Source: Prolixibacter sp. SD074
Lineage (GTDB): Bacteria > Bacteroidota > Bacteroidia > Bacteroidales > Prolixibacteraceae
Direction of reading: 5' to 3'
NCBI RefSeq assembly: GCF_009617895.1
Contig: NZ_BLAW01000001.1
Coordinates: 3,029,001-3,093,000, forward strand
Length of the DNA: 64,000 nt
A program made the translations under genes and the position numbers. The notes below the pieces were generated by a model, which saw nothing but the letters and a program-made list of their open reading frames with translations, ran no database searches and had not been told where the DNA came from. Below are positions 53,074 to 63,096 of this stretch, piece by piece; the stretch's first letter is position 1; the number at the start of each line of letters is the position of its first letter.

Positions 53074-55053
53074 TTATTTATGAAGCCTGTCGGCCCGCAC
53101 ATATATGGATATACCTCTTGAAGGCGCTTTTAGTTCCACAAATCCACTTCCGGATACATTCACTTCATCGCCGGGCCGGAGCAAATTCATCAGCTTTTTA
53201 CCCGCCAAGTCGGAGTAGCACTTTGCTTTCGTGTCAGCCACGCAACTTAGCTCTTTTGAGTCATTATTGTTTAAAACTAAAATGGCACCGGAGTTCTTCT
53301 CTCCGCCTTCACGTATCGCCACAAATAAATTACCGGGAGCAGAACATTCGTTAAACTTCAATGGAATCATTGAACCGTTAAGGTATTTGGCCCGGATTTT
53401 AATTAATTTATCAATAAAGGATTTCAGCGAATCAGGTGACTGAACCGAAAATTTCTTGTCGTTAACGTCATGTTGCTTTACCCCATAATAATGTGGATAG
53501 AAAATGCAAGGCCGTTCAGGCGCAAACAAAATGTAGGCATAGGCCATCCGCCAGTCTTTCACGATCCACTTATCATGTTCTTTCCCTGTATCATGATTCT
53601 CGGCAAAGCTGACCACCGATGAAGCCGGCAATTCATACTTTTCGTTATTGCACATCGAAGCCCTTGCCAGGCGTTTCATCGAAAACGACTTTCCATCGCC
53701 ATTACACATGTCGGTCAATGCTTTCTTCAGCGGAAAATCGAAAGCAGTAACATTGGGATGTTTTCCGTAAAAACGGTAATTATTCACACGTTGTACCCAG
53801 TCATGTATCCTGCCGGGATAATTGGTAAAATATTCACCGACAATAAAAGGTTGTTTTCCGGCTGAACCCGGAGGGAGGTTCGTCACCCATTTGGCGACCA
53901 TTTCCGGCTGGTAACCCTGAACAAAATCCAGGCGATAACCATCGAAACCAATGGAATCGGCCAGCCACTTGCCCCAATCCATCAGCCGTTGCTGAACTTT
54001 GGGATTCAGGGTATTCAAATCGTTTCCAAACCATTTCACATTGGTCATCAGTGTATCCCGGTTTCCCGGAAAACCAAGCGAATCCGTTGCATCGGAAGGA
54101 TGAAAATCGGAATAACACCATTTCAGGTTAGGAAGATTTCCGTGATCGACATAGTGGATACCTGTATGTGTTAAAGCAAAAAGGGAGTCGTTTACCGATT
54201 TTCCACTGAAGGTTACATCGGCAATGTAATAAGCATTGGCCTGATCGGTCCATTGAAAGTTCTTGTCATCAGTACCTTTTTGCGCGGCCAAACGAATAGT
54301 GACGGGCTGACCTGTTTTACCTGCAGGAACTTTAACCCGAAAAGATTGCTCACTTTCAGGAGATAAAATATTCCTGTAATATTTTTTTTGAGGTGCTTCC
54401 TCTGATTCATTTCCGGCAAAGGCCGGAAAATTGCATTCAAATTGAAAAAAACGTTCTGATGCCGGCGCACCGAAGTTCAAATGAAATCCACGGATGTGGA
54501 ATAAATAATTACCGGGCCGGGAAGGAATGAATTGCCAGACAATCTCATTGGTTGGATATGGAGCATGGGCTTTTCCATCAATCACTGCTTGTTCCTGCAT
54601 ATACTTTTTTACAACAGGGTTTCGCTCCAGGTCTTTTCCCTGGGTCGAATACATGTGATTCATGACCATGTCGGCGTAAATGTCCATTCGCCGACCTTTC
54701 GAAGTATCATGTGCCACATGGAGAAGGTTCATCAATTCGGCTTTCGAACCGAAACGGGTCTCTACGGTTCCACATTGGTTGAAATTTCCCAGGTCGTAAT
54801 GATCATAAATGCCATAACCCATGTCATATATTCCCCAATTCCCTTTACAGGGAGAAGGAATCCATAATGCTTTGATCCCTGCAGCTTCCAGTTCCGGTAT
54901 TTCACCGGCCAGTTTATCCCACCAAATGCCATTCAAATGTGCAGCATCAACTGGCGGATCCCAGTAGAATGCCTGCATCATGACATCAGACTGAGCCCGT
55001 GCAATTGAATGAAGGGCAAGAAAAATAAATACTATGGAAAGTAATTTTTTCAC
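53074..55053 (-). CDS. Secreted alpha-amylase family enzyme (GH13)
   Basis: A 659-residue enzyme with a signal peptide but neither a sorting domain nor a lipobox, so it should end up in the periplasm. The GH13 regions are DMVMNH, FDGYRLDFVQGY (nucleophile Asp), FIVGEYFTN (acid Glu) and VSFAENHDTGKEH. Its opening VMMQAFYWDPPVDAAHLNGI resembles the liquefying-type amylases. The start is a GTG giving MKKLLSIVFIF; a TTG three codons upstream is less likely. A beta-rich insert of about 110 residues interrupts the barrel after domain B. It lies 45 bp upstream of the other amylase gene and behind two hairpins. Confidence 0.88.
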   Translation of the reverse strand: MKKLLSIVFIFLALHSIARAQSDVMMQAFYWDPPVDAAHLNGIWWDKLAGEIPELEAAGIKALWIPSPCKGNWGIYDMGYGIYDHYDLGNFNQCGTVETRFGSKAELMNLLHVAHDTSKGRRMDIYADMVMNHMYSTQGKDLERNPVVKKYMQEQAVIDGKAHAPYPTNEIVWQFIPSRPGNYLFHIRGFHLNFGAPASERFFQFECNFPAFAGNESEEAPQKKYYRNILSPESEQSFRVKVPAGKTGQPVTIRLAAQKGTDDKNFQWTDQANAYYIADVTFSGKSVNDSLFALTHTGIHYVDHGNLPNLKWCYSDFHPSDATDSLGFPGNRDTLMTNVKWFGNDLNTLNPKVQQRLMDWGKWLADSIGFDGYRLDFVQGYQPEMVAKWVTNLPPGSAGKQPFIVGEYFTNYPGRIHDWVQRVNNYRFYGKHPNVTAFDFPLKKALTDMCNGDGKSFSMKRLARASMCNNEKYELPASSVVSFAENHDTGKEHDKWIVKDWRMAYAYILFAPERPCIFYPHYYGVKQHDVNDKKFSVQSPDSLKSFIDKLIKIRAKYLNGSMIPLKFNECSAPGNLFVAIREGGEKNSGAILVLNNNDSKELSCVADTKAKCYSDLAGKKLMNLLRPGDEVNVSGSGFVELKAPSRGISIYVRADRLHK

Positions 55054-55100
55054 TGTAGGCAAATAAGCTTGGTAATATAAAGTGACTTGAAATAAATAAT

Positions 55101-55137
55101 CAAAAACCCCTTCAGATAAAATAAGAAGAGGTTTTTG
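55101..55137 (-). terminator. Terminator-like hairpin between susF-like and amylase genes
   Basis: CAAAAACC pairs with GGTTTTTG and, after one mismatch, CTTC with GAAG. On the minus strand T5 lies within the 3' arm. It may stop part of the transcripts before the amylase genes. Confidence 0.65.
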
Positions 55138-55146
55138 ATAGAAAGA

Positions 55147-55174
55147 ATCACTACAGCATTTCTGCTGTAGTGAT
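55147..55174. repeat. Perfect 12-bp hairpin after the susF-like gene
   Basis: ATCACTACAGCA and TGCTGTAGTGAT with a 4-nt loop TTTC, directly after the susF-like stop. It has no T-run, so it is more likely an RNA stabilising or processing hairpin than a terminator. Confidence 0.75.
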
Positions 55175-55185
55175 ATAATTGCATA

Positions 55186-57006
55186 TTAGTTTTTCGTTAT
55201 CGTTGCTGTTAATCCCCATGGATCAAATGTAATGGTATAATTACCGTCTGAATCAATAACGAAGTTAGCGCCACCTGGAGTCAGAGCATTAAGGTCGCCA
55301 CCATAATCCACCAGCCAATCATCATTTGCACGGAATTTAGCTTCTCCGGCAGTCAAATCAAGCGTAATCGTGAATACATCATTCACAGCATCCCAGGTCA
55401 TATTCTGATCGGAATTCCATCCGTCAGGAGTAGCACTACCAATAAGTCCCCAACGGTTTACGCTGTAAGTGTATTCGTTCGGATGGCTAAGATCCAACTG
55501 AATGGCATAATCCGATTCAGTATCCACTGCGATGTTGGCTCCGCCCGCTTGCAATGTGCCGTCCGCATTGTCGCTTCCGTAGTTGTAATCCCAACTGTGA
55601 TTAGCTCTGAACTTATACTCTCCGGCAACGAAGTGAACCACACCTCTCCATGTTTTTGAGGTTTGATCATAAGAAAGTGCGGTCTCATCATTCCAGCCGT
55701 TCGGGGTTGCACTACCAATAACACCCCAATCGGTCATGGTAACAGAGTAAGACATATCACCAAGGTTGGCTTTGATCAGGTAATATCCATCAGCAGGAAT
55801 GGTAATATCACTTCCCGGATTGGTTAAGGTATTGGTTCCGGATCCGTCATCACCAAAAGTATGAGGATCGTCCCAGCTGTGATCTGTCACAAGCTTAATT
55901 CCTCCCTGGGTCAGGTAAACATAGCCTTCAGCGACTCCACCACTAGTAGGCGTTGAAATAATATATTCCGCAGCATCGCTGTTATCCCAACCATTATAAG
56001 CTCCGACTACCCACATTTGGGTAATATCGGCCAGTGTAGTGAAGGCAATATCATCACCGTAAGCGGTTCCTGCACTATTCGTTGCGTAAGCACGAACATG
56101 ATAAGTAGTATACAATGTCAGCCCGGAAAGATTACTGGTAAATGCACCGGTACCTGTGCCTCCGTCAATCACGTTATCAGTGATAGTTGGATTCTCAGTT
56201 TCACTCCAAACAAGTCCTTTGGCAGTTACGTCCGCTCCACCATTATAGGTAACATTACCTCCTGACACAGCAGAAACTTTTGTTATCTCAGTAACTGCAG
56301 TTGTAGTGACAACTGGCAAATCCACGAGAGTCTTAAACGTCACCTCGGGGCCATAACCAGTACCTGCACTGTTGGTAGCATAAGCACGGACATAGTAAGC
56401 CATGTTCCCTTTCAGGTTTTCCAGACTACTGGTAAAAGTACCCAGGCTATCACCATCGGTGGTGAAGCTGTTAGAAAGGGTTGGATTATGTTCTGTACTG
56501 AAACATACCCCCCGGGCAGTAACGTCAGCACCTCCGGACACAGTCACTTCGCCGCCTCCCTTCGCTGAATTACCCGTGACATCGGTAATGTCAGCCGTAG
56601 TTACCGTCGGAACAACCGGCAAAGTAGTAAATGTCAGCTGCTCACCATAAATTGTTCCGGAAGAAGTAATACCATATGCCCTTGCATAGTATTTAGTCGC
56701 ATAGTCCAGGCCACCAATTTTCACGGTGAAGGCCGCTGTTTTCTCGTTACCGGAATAAACCGCCTTGTTATCGTCGACTGTGGGAAGGGAGTCTTTACTA
56801 TAGACAATCCCCTTTTCAGTGAATCCCTGTCCTTCCGACACGATAAATCCAACAACCGTTGCCGAATCAGAAGTGACGTCCATTTTCTCCGTCGTGGTGA
56901 GCTTGGACTCCAAACGCACCTCCGACATATCCTTTGTACAGGCGGCAAAAACGATTGCCGCTGTAACAAAGGATGCTATCATCATATAAATTGATTTTCT
57001 TTTCAT
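55186..57006 (-). CDS. SusE/SusF-like starch-binding outer-membrane lipoprotein with three FnIII-like repeats
   Basis: A 606-residue lipoprotein (FAACTKD, Cys23). After the anchor come three beta-sandwich repeats of about 95 residues each (about 36-128, 132-227 and 231-325), marked by the shared YYARAYG / YYVRAYATNSAGTGYG / YHVRAYATNSAGTAYG stretch. Then come three starch-binding modules of the SusE/F type, each opening with a WxVxG...W motif (WVVGAYNGW, WGVIGSATPNGWN, WGLIGSATPDGWN). The plan fits a long stalk that holds the binding modules off the cell. I chose the ATG starting MKRKSIYMMI. It follows susE by 30 bp. Confidence 0.85.
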   Translation of the reverse strand: MKRKSIYMMIASFVTAAIVFAACTKDMSEVRLESKLTTTEKMDVTSDSATVVGFIVSEGQGFTEKGIVYSKDSLPTVDDNKAVYSGNEKTAAFTVKIGGLDYATKYYARAYGITSSGTIYGEQLTFTTLPVVPTVTTADITDVTGNSAKGGGEVTVSGGADVTARGVCFSTEHNPTLSNSFTTDGDSLGTFTSSLENLKGNMAYYVRAYATNSAGTGYGPEVTFKTLVDLPVVTTTAVTEITKVSAVSGGNVTYNGGADVTAKGLVWSETENPTITDNVIDGGTGTGAFTSNLSGLTLYTTYHVRAYATNSAGTAYGDDIAFTTLADITQMWVVGAYNGWDNSDAAEYIISTPTSGGVAEGYVYLTQGGIKLVTDHSWDDPHTFGDDGSGTNTLTNPGSDITIPADGYYLIKANLGDMSYSVTMTDWGVIGSATPNGWNDETALSYDQTSKTWRGVVHFVAGEYKFRANHSWDYNYGSDNADGTLQAGGANIAVDTESDYAIQLDLSHPNEYTYSVNRWGLIGSATPDGWNSDQNMTWDAVNDVFTITLDLTAGEAKFRANDDWLVDYGGDLNALTPGGANFVIDSDGNYTITFDPWGLTATITKN

Positions 57007-57036
57007 AGAAATATCGTTTAATCTCATCCAGATTGA

Positions 57037-58089
57037 TTAATTCTTGATAAAAGTAACTGAACCCGAACTACCATTCAACGTAAGATGGATGGTGTAGTTT
57101 CCGGCAGATGTGATAATAATGTTACCATTACCATCAGGTAAGGCCAAAGTTCCGCCATCTGCTGGCAGGTCAGTATCTGCACCAGGTCCCCAGTTGACAC
57201 TCCAGTCACTGTTCAGCCTGAATTTCATTGGGCCGGCAGGCAGGTCAATGTCGATATACCAATATCCTTTATCTGTATTGTAGGCCATCATATGGTCAGG
57301 TTGACCACCCCAATCGGTAAATGCACCAACGACTCCAACATTATAGGGTTGAAGGGCATAAGTAAGATTGTTGATGTCTGCATCCAACTGATACCATCCA
57401 TCTCCCGGAGAAGTGATAGCATCTCCATCAACTTTCAGTTTACCATTATTGCTGCCGTTGTCACCATAGTTGGTAGCTGCATCCGGATCATTCAGTGTAA
57501 ACAGATCGCTAGCAGTCAGACTTACATAACCAGTGTAAACGCCATCACCTAACACGGATTGAATCTTCTGGGTCGTGCCCAAACCTATCAAATCCAAACG
57601 GGGCAAACCATAAGGGGTCACATCCACCGTTTTGATTTCAGAACTGTAGGTTAATGGCTTTGAGCTCGTACCTATAGCTCCGGTACCGGCGTCTACCACC
57701 AGATTAGCACGCAATCTCAAATCAACTGATGTCGCTACATCTCCCTTGAATGATCTGAGAAGAATTGTGTTTAAATCACTAACCTTGATCTTCATTACAT
57801 CAGGACTAGTGCCAGAAATCAAAGTAATTGGATCAGCAAAGTTTTTTCCGCTGGCACAAGCTTCGAGAAAATAGTTAGCTGAAGCCTGGAAACCCGGGTC
57901 AACAGGGGTCCCACTAAATGTCAGCGTATCATTACCTGCCGACCGCTGAAGGGTCAGGTCGGGCACCGTTGTTAGCGTTGGTGCAATTGGATTGTCCAGC
58001 ATTACCACTTTCATGCCGTCGTTGTCACACGAGGTAAAAAGTCCGATCAATCCAATGAAGACCAATAATATTTTTAAATGCTTATTCAT
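57037..58089 (-). CDS. susE: SusE-like outer-membrane starch-binding lipoprotein
   Basis: A 350-residue lipoprotein (LFTSCDNDG, Cys21). An N-terminal SusE-type beta domain (about 35-160) is followed by two starch-binding modules, the second marked by VGVVGAFTDWGGQPDHM and MKFRLNSDWSVNWG. It binds starch on the cell surface next to SusC and SusD. The gap to susD is 19 bp. Confidence 0.85.
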   Translation of the reverse strand: MNKHLKILLVFIGLIGLFTSCDNDGMKVVMLDNPIAPTLTTVPDLTLQRSAGNDTLTFSGTPVDPGFQASANYFLEACASGKNFADPITLISGTSPDVMKIKVSDLNTILLRSFKGDVATSVDLRLRANLVVDAGTGAIGTSSKPLTYSSEIKTVDVTPYGLPRLDLIGLGTTQKIQSVLGDGVYTGYVSLTASDLFTLNDPDAATNYGDNGSNNGKLKVDGDAITSPGDGWYQLDADINNLTYALQPYNVGVVGAFTDWGGQPDHMMAYNTDKGYWYIDIDLPAGPMKFRLNSDWSVNWGPGADTDLPADGGTLALPDGNGNIIITSAGNYTIHLTLNGSSGSVTFIKN

Positions 58090-58108
58090 TGTTTCGAAGT
58101 TTTAAGGA

Positions 58109-59722
58109 TTAGTAACCTGGATTTTGCATAATGTTCGTGTTCGCTGATACCTCATCTCCAGGAATTGGGAAGAGGTTCAGATGGCTATCCGTACTGATAC
58201 CTGCGTAGGAGCCACCTTTCCAGGTCCAGTTATAAGTACCGTCAGTAAATTGACCAAAACGGATCAAATCGGTACGACGCTGAGCCTCGTAGTAGAATTC
58301 ACGTCCACGCTCATCCAACAGGAACTGATCTGTAAGCTGTCCGGCCGTTATATCTCCGCTGGTGTTACCATATGCACGTTCGCGGATTACATTAACATCC
58401 TTAACAGCATCTGCATCATTACCCAAACGATGTAAAGCTTCCGCTCTCATCAGGTAAGCATCTGCCAGACGGAAAATGGGGAAGTCGGTACAAGCAAAAG
58501 CCGGGTTGTAATCTGCCGGTTTTGAACCGTCAAGATTAAGGGCCGTGAACTTATAAACCCCCACGCCAAAGTCACCATTGGAAGAAGGACTTGGAATATT
58601 AATGCTCCTCTTCTGTCTCAGGAATACGCGATGATCGGGTGATTGGGCGAAAATGGTATCGGAAGCCGGAACCGAGGTATTACCATAAGTTGCCAGGGTA
58701 TCCACCATAACATTCAGGAAGTCTTTCCTTGCTCTGTTACCGTTCCAATTGGTATTGGAAGTTAATCCGGCATATTGCTCAGCAGGAATATAGGTTGCAT
58801 CACAACTTGACTCGATAATGAAAGTCGTACCCACATAACCCTGTGTATGGACTCCATCCTGCTCAAGAGCAAAAATCATCTCCGGGTTGTGGTTACCATC
58901 ATTGTCAGCGCTAAAGTTCTGGCGATAATCGGTAGCCAGCGAATAGTTACCGCTGTTGATTACTTTATCGCTATAAATCTTACAGCTGTCCCACTTGGCT
59001 TGTCCTGTGTAAACCTCTGCATTCAGGTAAACCCGTGCCAGCAACATCCAATCAGCCGCTTTATCCGCTTCAGGATACGAAAATCCAGGTTCACCCAATG
59101 TAGGTTCGATAGCGTGAAGTTCAGAGACAATGTAATTGAACAAATCAGCCCGTTTGATCTGCTTAGGGAAGAATTTACCAACCCCGTCGGCTTCGGTTGT
59201 AAAAGGCGGGTTACCAAACAGGTCCATCTGGTAATAGTAAGCTAAAGCTCGCAGGAAACGTGCTTCAGCCGTATAGCGTTGTACGGTTGGATCGGTATTA
59301 TCTTTGGTTTTGCTAATAAAATCGTTGGCATAAGTAATACTCAAACTCAATCGTTGGTACAATGCGGTAAGGAATGGGTTACTCGGGCTCCAGGTCTGGG
59401 TATTCAGGTCGGCAATGCCGATATCACCCCAGGCACAAATTGCTTCGTCGGTGGTAATTTCCTGCAGGTTCCAAAGAGCCCGGGAAGTGGTGAAGAAGTT
59501 AGCATCAGACGCGCTGATATCAGCGTTGTCATTACTCTGACCAGAAACGATAAAACTGGCGTAGATTTTCCCCAATACTTGCTTCATATAGACAGGATCG
59601 TCACCTAAGTTTCCTGCCATAATCGTATTGGGATCGATTGGCTTCACATCCAAATCATTCACGCATGACTGCATCAGCAGTGCGGAAAGAAATATTCCTA
59701 ATATGATATGTATTTTCTTCAT
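58109..59722 (-). CDS. susD: SusD-like starch-binding lipoprotein
   Basis: A 537-residue lipoprotein (LLMQSCVND, Cys20) of the SusD/RagB family. It has the helical repeat scaffold (AEARFLRALAYYYQMDLFGN), ADWMLLARVYLNAEVYTG and the C-terminal FPIFRLADAYLMRAEALHRL and RTDLIRFGQF. SusD caps the SusC channel and binds the oligosaccharide. It follows susC by 18 bp. The starch assignment rests on the amylases and SusE/F-like neighbours. Confidence 0.95.
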   Translation of the reverse strand: MKKIHIILGIFLSALLMQSCVNDLDVKPIDPNTIMAGNLGDDPVYMKQVLGKIYASFIVSGQSNDNADISASDANFFTTSRALWNLQEITTDEAICAWGDIGIADLNTQTWSPSNPFLTALYQRLSLSITYANDFISKTKDNTDPTVQRYTAEARFLRALAYYYQMDLFGNPPFTTEADGVGKFFPKQIKRADLFNYIVSELHAIEPTLGEPGFSYPEADKAADWMLLARVYLNAEVYTGQAKWDSCKIYSDKVINSGNYSLATDYRQNFSADNDGNHNPEMIFALEQDGVHTQGYVGTTFIIESSCDATYIPAEQYAGLTSNTNWNGNRARKDFLNVMVDTLATYGNTSVPASDTIFAQSPDHRVFLRQKRSINIPSPSSNGDFGVGVYKFTALNLDGSKPADYNPAFACTDFPIFRLADAYLMRAEALHRLGNDADAVKDVNVIRERAYGNTSGDITAGQLTDQFLLDERGREFYYEAQRRTDLIRFGQFTDGTYNWTWKGGSYAGISTDSHLNLFPIPGDEVSANTNIMQNPGY

Positions 59723-59740
59723 GTTACTTACTGTTGTCGA

Positions 59741-62716
59741 TTAATAAGTCAGGTTTACACCAAGCGTAAAAGTACGTGCCCTGGGATAGAAATTGCTGTC
59801 AATTCCGGGTGTTCCACCAGAGTAAGGTACTTCTGGGTCAATACCATCGTAATTGGTAATGGTAAACACATTCTGGACGGTAAAACTTACCCGTGCACTC
59901 AGGTTGTCAACCAGGTTGTCAAACTGGTAACCTGCACTCACATTATCCAATTTAAAGAATGACGCATTCTGAACGAAATAGTCACTTGAGAACTGACGCT
60001 TCACAAAATTGGTATTATTCAAGGACCTTGGGAAGTTCTTCCAGTACCCAATTTGCTGCATCTGATCCAGCGATGAACCAGCCTGCACCATGTTGTAAAC
60101 ATAGTTGCCAATGTTTGCCCTTGACGAAGCAGAGAAATCAAAATTCTTGTAATTGAAACGCAGCGACAGTCCCATGGTATAATCCGGAACCGGGTTGTGA
60201 TAGATATATTTATCATTGTTATCACCACTCACCGTACCACCATTACCGGAACGATCGACGTACAATCCTTCAATTGGGTTACCGTTGTTATCGTACACCT
60301 GTTGGTTCACAAAGAATGAATAAGCTGGATGTCCAACGCGGGTTACCTGGTTTTGACCTGTCATTCCACCACCATACAAGATACCAATATATGAAGGATC
60401 ATCTGTCATCAGCAATTTGGTAATCTTGTTTTTATTGTAGGTTAAGTTGAATCCAATGTTCAACGACATGTCCTTTTTGGAAATCGGGACCATGTTGAGA
60501 GAGAATTCAACTCCTTTATTTTCCAGGCTACCGACGTTGGTCAACAACGTGTTGGAGAAATTACTGCCACCGGGAATAGTCACCTGGTTCAACAAGTTGT
60601 CAGTAACACGGTTGTAAACATCAACCGAACCGTAGATGCGGTTATCAAGGAAACCGAAATCAAGACCGATGTTTTTCGTAGTAGTCTCTTCCCATTTGAT
60701 GTGTGGATCATATGCATCCGGCCGCAAAGTAGGGAGAAACTCACCACCAATCTGATAGTAATATCCCTCATTCGACAATATATATTTTGCCTGGGCCGGG
60801 TAATCGCTTCCGATATCCTGCTGACCGGTGATACCCCAACCTAAACGCAGCTTCATTTCAGAAATCGCATTCACATTTTTCAGGAATGACTCCTCTTTCA
60901 TTTTCCAGGCAAATGCAGCAGATGGGAAAAGTCCCCACCGATTCCCTTTGGCAAAACGGGAAGAACCATCATCACGAATGGTAAAGGTCAACAAATATTT
61001 ATCAGCCAGGGTATAGTTCAAACGTCCGAAGAAAGATACCAGGTAGTTTTCTGTAGGAGTTCTGGTACTATCAGTTTTCTGGTAAGGATGATTTTCGTCA
61101 ACAATGCCACGTGTATAGTTGAAATTTTCATGCTTAAAGTGTTGCCAAGAATAACCACCTGTTACATCCACTTTACTGTTAATTGACTTAATGTCCCTCT
61201 TGTAGTTCAGGTAGAAATCAAGCAAGTCGTTGTAGTTTTTACCATCATAGTTACTCAGCCTGCCCCAGAGAGGATTGGTTAGAGTGGACGGAGAAGTAGT
61301 CGGACGGTTGTTATGCCCCTCACTTTTGCTATAATCCGTTGCCACATTCAAATTAGCATGCATATCAGGAAGGAAGGGCAGCTTGTAGTCTACCTGAACA
61401 TTACCGACAAAACGTTTTACATTCGACTTATTATTGACGGCCAAAGCCTGCTCCACCGGGTTAGGCGTGCCCAGGTTGGCTCCATAATTCTGCCACTGAT
61501 AATAACCTGCCGAACCTGTTTTAGTAGGGTCGTAAACCGATTGGGTCGGGTCCATGTTAATGGCTGAACCAATGGCACCGGTATCACCAAAATTATTATC
61601 GGTATTCATCCCCTTTGCACTAACGTTGAATTTCAAATCGCCATTCAGCAATGAAGGATTCAGGTTGATGGCGGCTGTCATTCGCTTCATCCCGGTATTT
61701 TCCAGAATACCTTTTTGGTTGGTATAACCTACCGATACGCGATAAGGCATCCATTTTACAGCACCGGATAAACTCAGGTTGTGTTGATGAGAAATCGTTG
61801 TACGGAAAATCTCTTTCTGCCAGTTGGTATTTTCCTGTCCCAGGTTACTCAGGTTCTCAGCACCAAACAAATCCATATGGTTGGCAGCGATTTGTCTCAT
61901 TTCATCACCCGAATACACATCCATATATTTTTCGGGAGTCGCTACCGATACATTACCATCGTAGGCAATTTTCATCGGAGCGCCGGCTTTCCCTTTTTTC
62001 GTGGTAATCAGGATGACACCGTTCGATGCACGTGAACCATAAATAGCAGTAGCCGAAGCATCTTTCAGCACGGTGAAAGTCTCAATGTCGTTCGGGTTAA
62101 TGAACGACAGGAAGTTGCCACTACCCGAAATTGTATTATTATCCAGTGGAACGCCGTCGACAATAATCAACGGATCATTGGAAGCATTCAAAGAAGAGCC
62201 CCCACGAATACGAATCGTTGCACCACTTCCGGGAGCGCCGCCGCCGGGAGTAATCACCACACCAGCACTTTTACCTACCAACAGGTCCTGTGGAGAGGTA
62301 ATGGCCCCTTTATTGAAATCTTTCGAATCAACAGCGACTACCGAACCGGTAGCATCGCTCTTCTTCACTTGACCATAACCAATCACAACAACTTCATCCA
62401 GGCCTTTGGTTTCAACGGCCAAGGCAACGTTAAGTGTAGTTTGGCCACTTATGGTAATAGTTTGTGATCTGTAACCAATAAACGAATAAACCAGACTCTG
62501 GCCCCTGGTCACATTTAGCCGGTAATTACCATCAAAGTCGGTTGTTGTACCATTTGTAGTACCGGCAATCACAACTGTTGCTCCCACCAAAGGCTCCTTG
62601 GTGGACGCGTCTGTGACCTTACCGGTAATTGTCATTTCTTGCGCAAATGACACGTTTGCCATGAGTAGTGCTGAGAACAGCAACAAAACATGTAATTTTC
62701 CAAAGACAAACTTCAT
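59741..62716 (-). CDS. susC: SusC-like TonB-linked outer-membrane receptor
   Basis: A 991-residue receptor. The order is signal peptide, a carboxypeptidase-regulatory-like domain (TITGKVTDASTKEPLVGATV), a plug (GLDEVVVIGYGQVKKSDATG, IRIRGGSSLNASNDPLIIVD) and a 22-strand barrel ending in FTLGVNLTY. SusC imports oligosaccharides using the TonB/ExbBD energy system. The true start is the ATG of MKFVFGKLHV; a TTG three codons upstream is only a frame extension. It heads the operon. A small hairpin and a LacI-type operator lie upstream. Confidence 0.96.
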   Translation of the reverse strand: MKFVFGKLHVLLLFSALLMANVSFAQEMTITGKVTDASTKEPLVGATVVIAGTTNGTTTDFDGNYRLNVTRGQSLVYSFIGYRSQTITISGQTTLNVALAVETKGLDEVVVIGYGQVKKSDATGSVVAVDSKDFNKGAITSPQDLLVGKSAGVVITPGGGAPGSGATIRIRGGSSLNASNDPLIIVDGVPLDNNTISGSGNFLSFINPNDIETFTVLKDASATAIYGSRASNGVILITTKKGKAGAPMKIAYDGNVSVATPEKYMDVYSGDEMRQIAANHMDLFGAENLSNLGQENTNWQKEIFRTTISHQHNLSLSGAVKWMPYRVSVGYTNQKGILENTGMKRMTAAINLNPSLLNGDLKFNVSAKGMNTDNNFGDTGAIGSAINMDPTQSVYDPTKTGSAGYYQWQNYGANLGTPNPVEQALAVNNKSNVKRFVGNVQVDYKLPFLPDMHANLNVATDYSKSEGHNNRPTTSPSTLTNPLWGRLSNYDGKNYNDLLDFYLNYKRDIKSINSKVDVTGGYSWQHFKHENFNYTRGIVDENHPYQKTDSTRTPTENYLVSFFGRLNYTLADKYLLTFTIRDDGSSRFAKGNRWGLFPSAAFAWKMKEESFLKNVNAISEMKLRLGWGITGQQDIGSDYPAQAKYILSNEGYYYQIGGEFLPTLRPDAYDPHIKWEETTTKNIGLDFGFLDNRIYGSVDVYNRVTDNLLNQVTIPGGSNFSNTLLTNVGSLENKGVEFSLNMVPISKKDMSLNIGFNLTYNKNKITKLLMTDDPSYIGILYGGGMTGQNQVTRVGHPAYSFFVNQQVYDNNGNPIEGLYVDRSGNGGTVSGDNNDKYIYHNPVPDYTMGLSLRFNYKNFDFSASSRANIGNYVYNMVQAGSSLDQMQQIGYWKNFPRSLNNTNFVKRQFSSDYFVQNASFFKLDNVSAGYQFDNLVDNLSARVSFTVQNVFTITNYDGIDPEVPYSGGTPGIDSNFYPRARTFTLGVNLTY

Positions 62717-62765
62717 AAGGATCAAATTATAGGTTCATAAAAACAGAATTAATACGATTGAAATG

Positions 62766-62785
62766 ATTCCTTTTTTGAAAGGAAT
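62766..62785. repeat. Small hairpin in the susC leader
   Basis: ATTCCTTT and AAAGGAAT form a perfect 8-bp stem with loop TTTG, 50 bp before the susC start. It could influence susC translation or be part of a control site. Confidence 0.45.
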
Positions 62786-62914
62786 TAAACAGTTGAAAAT
62801 CATCCATTATTCTTTCCGGAAACAGAGCTGATCACACTAATTTCCAATTCAAATAAACATTTTTTAACTTTAAGTTAGGGTATGATTATGTTCATCACGT
62901 CATAATTTCTTAAC

Positions 62915-62938
62915 GCAAACGATTGCGATGACGTTTGC
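62915..62938. promoter_or_regulatory. LacI-family operator in the susC-regulator gap
   Basis: GCAAACGATTGC, close to the LacI-family consensus GCAA-WCGW-TTGC, overlaps a right half-site ACGTTTGC. It lies between susC and the divergent LacI-type regulator gene and is the likely binding site of that regulator. Confidence 0.65.
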
Positions 62939-63020
62939 ACCCCACATGTTTTACAACATATATACTAAGAAATGCTCCTCTTCGTTAAAAAAACGAAAAG
63001 ATATATTACGGCTCAGATGT

Positions 63021-63050
63021 TTTGGATTACTTTAAATTTTCTTTACTTTG
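63021..63050 (+). promoter_or_regulatory. Promoter of the LacI-type regulator gene
   Basis: TTTG, 18 bp, then TTACTTTG (one base from TAnnTTTG). A start near 63057 gives a leader of about 40 nt. Confidence 0.6.
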
Positions 63051-63096
63051 ACACAAGTAGTGCTTTTCATAATATTTTGACCAGCGGAATAAAAAA

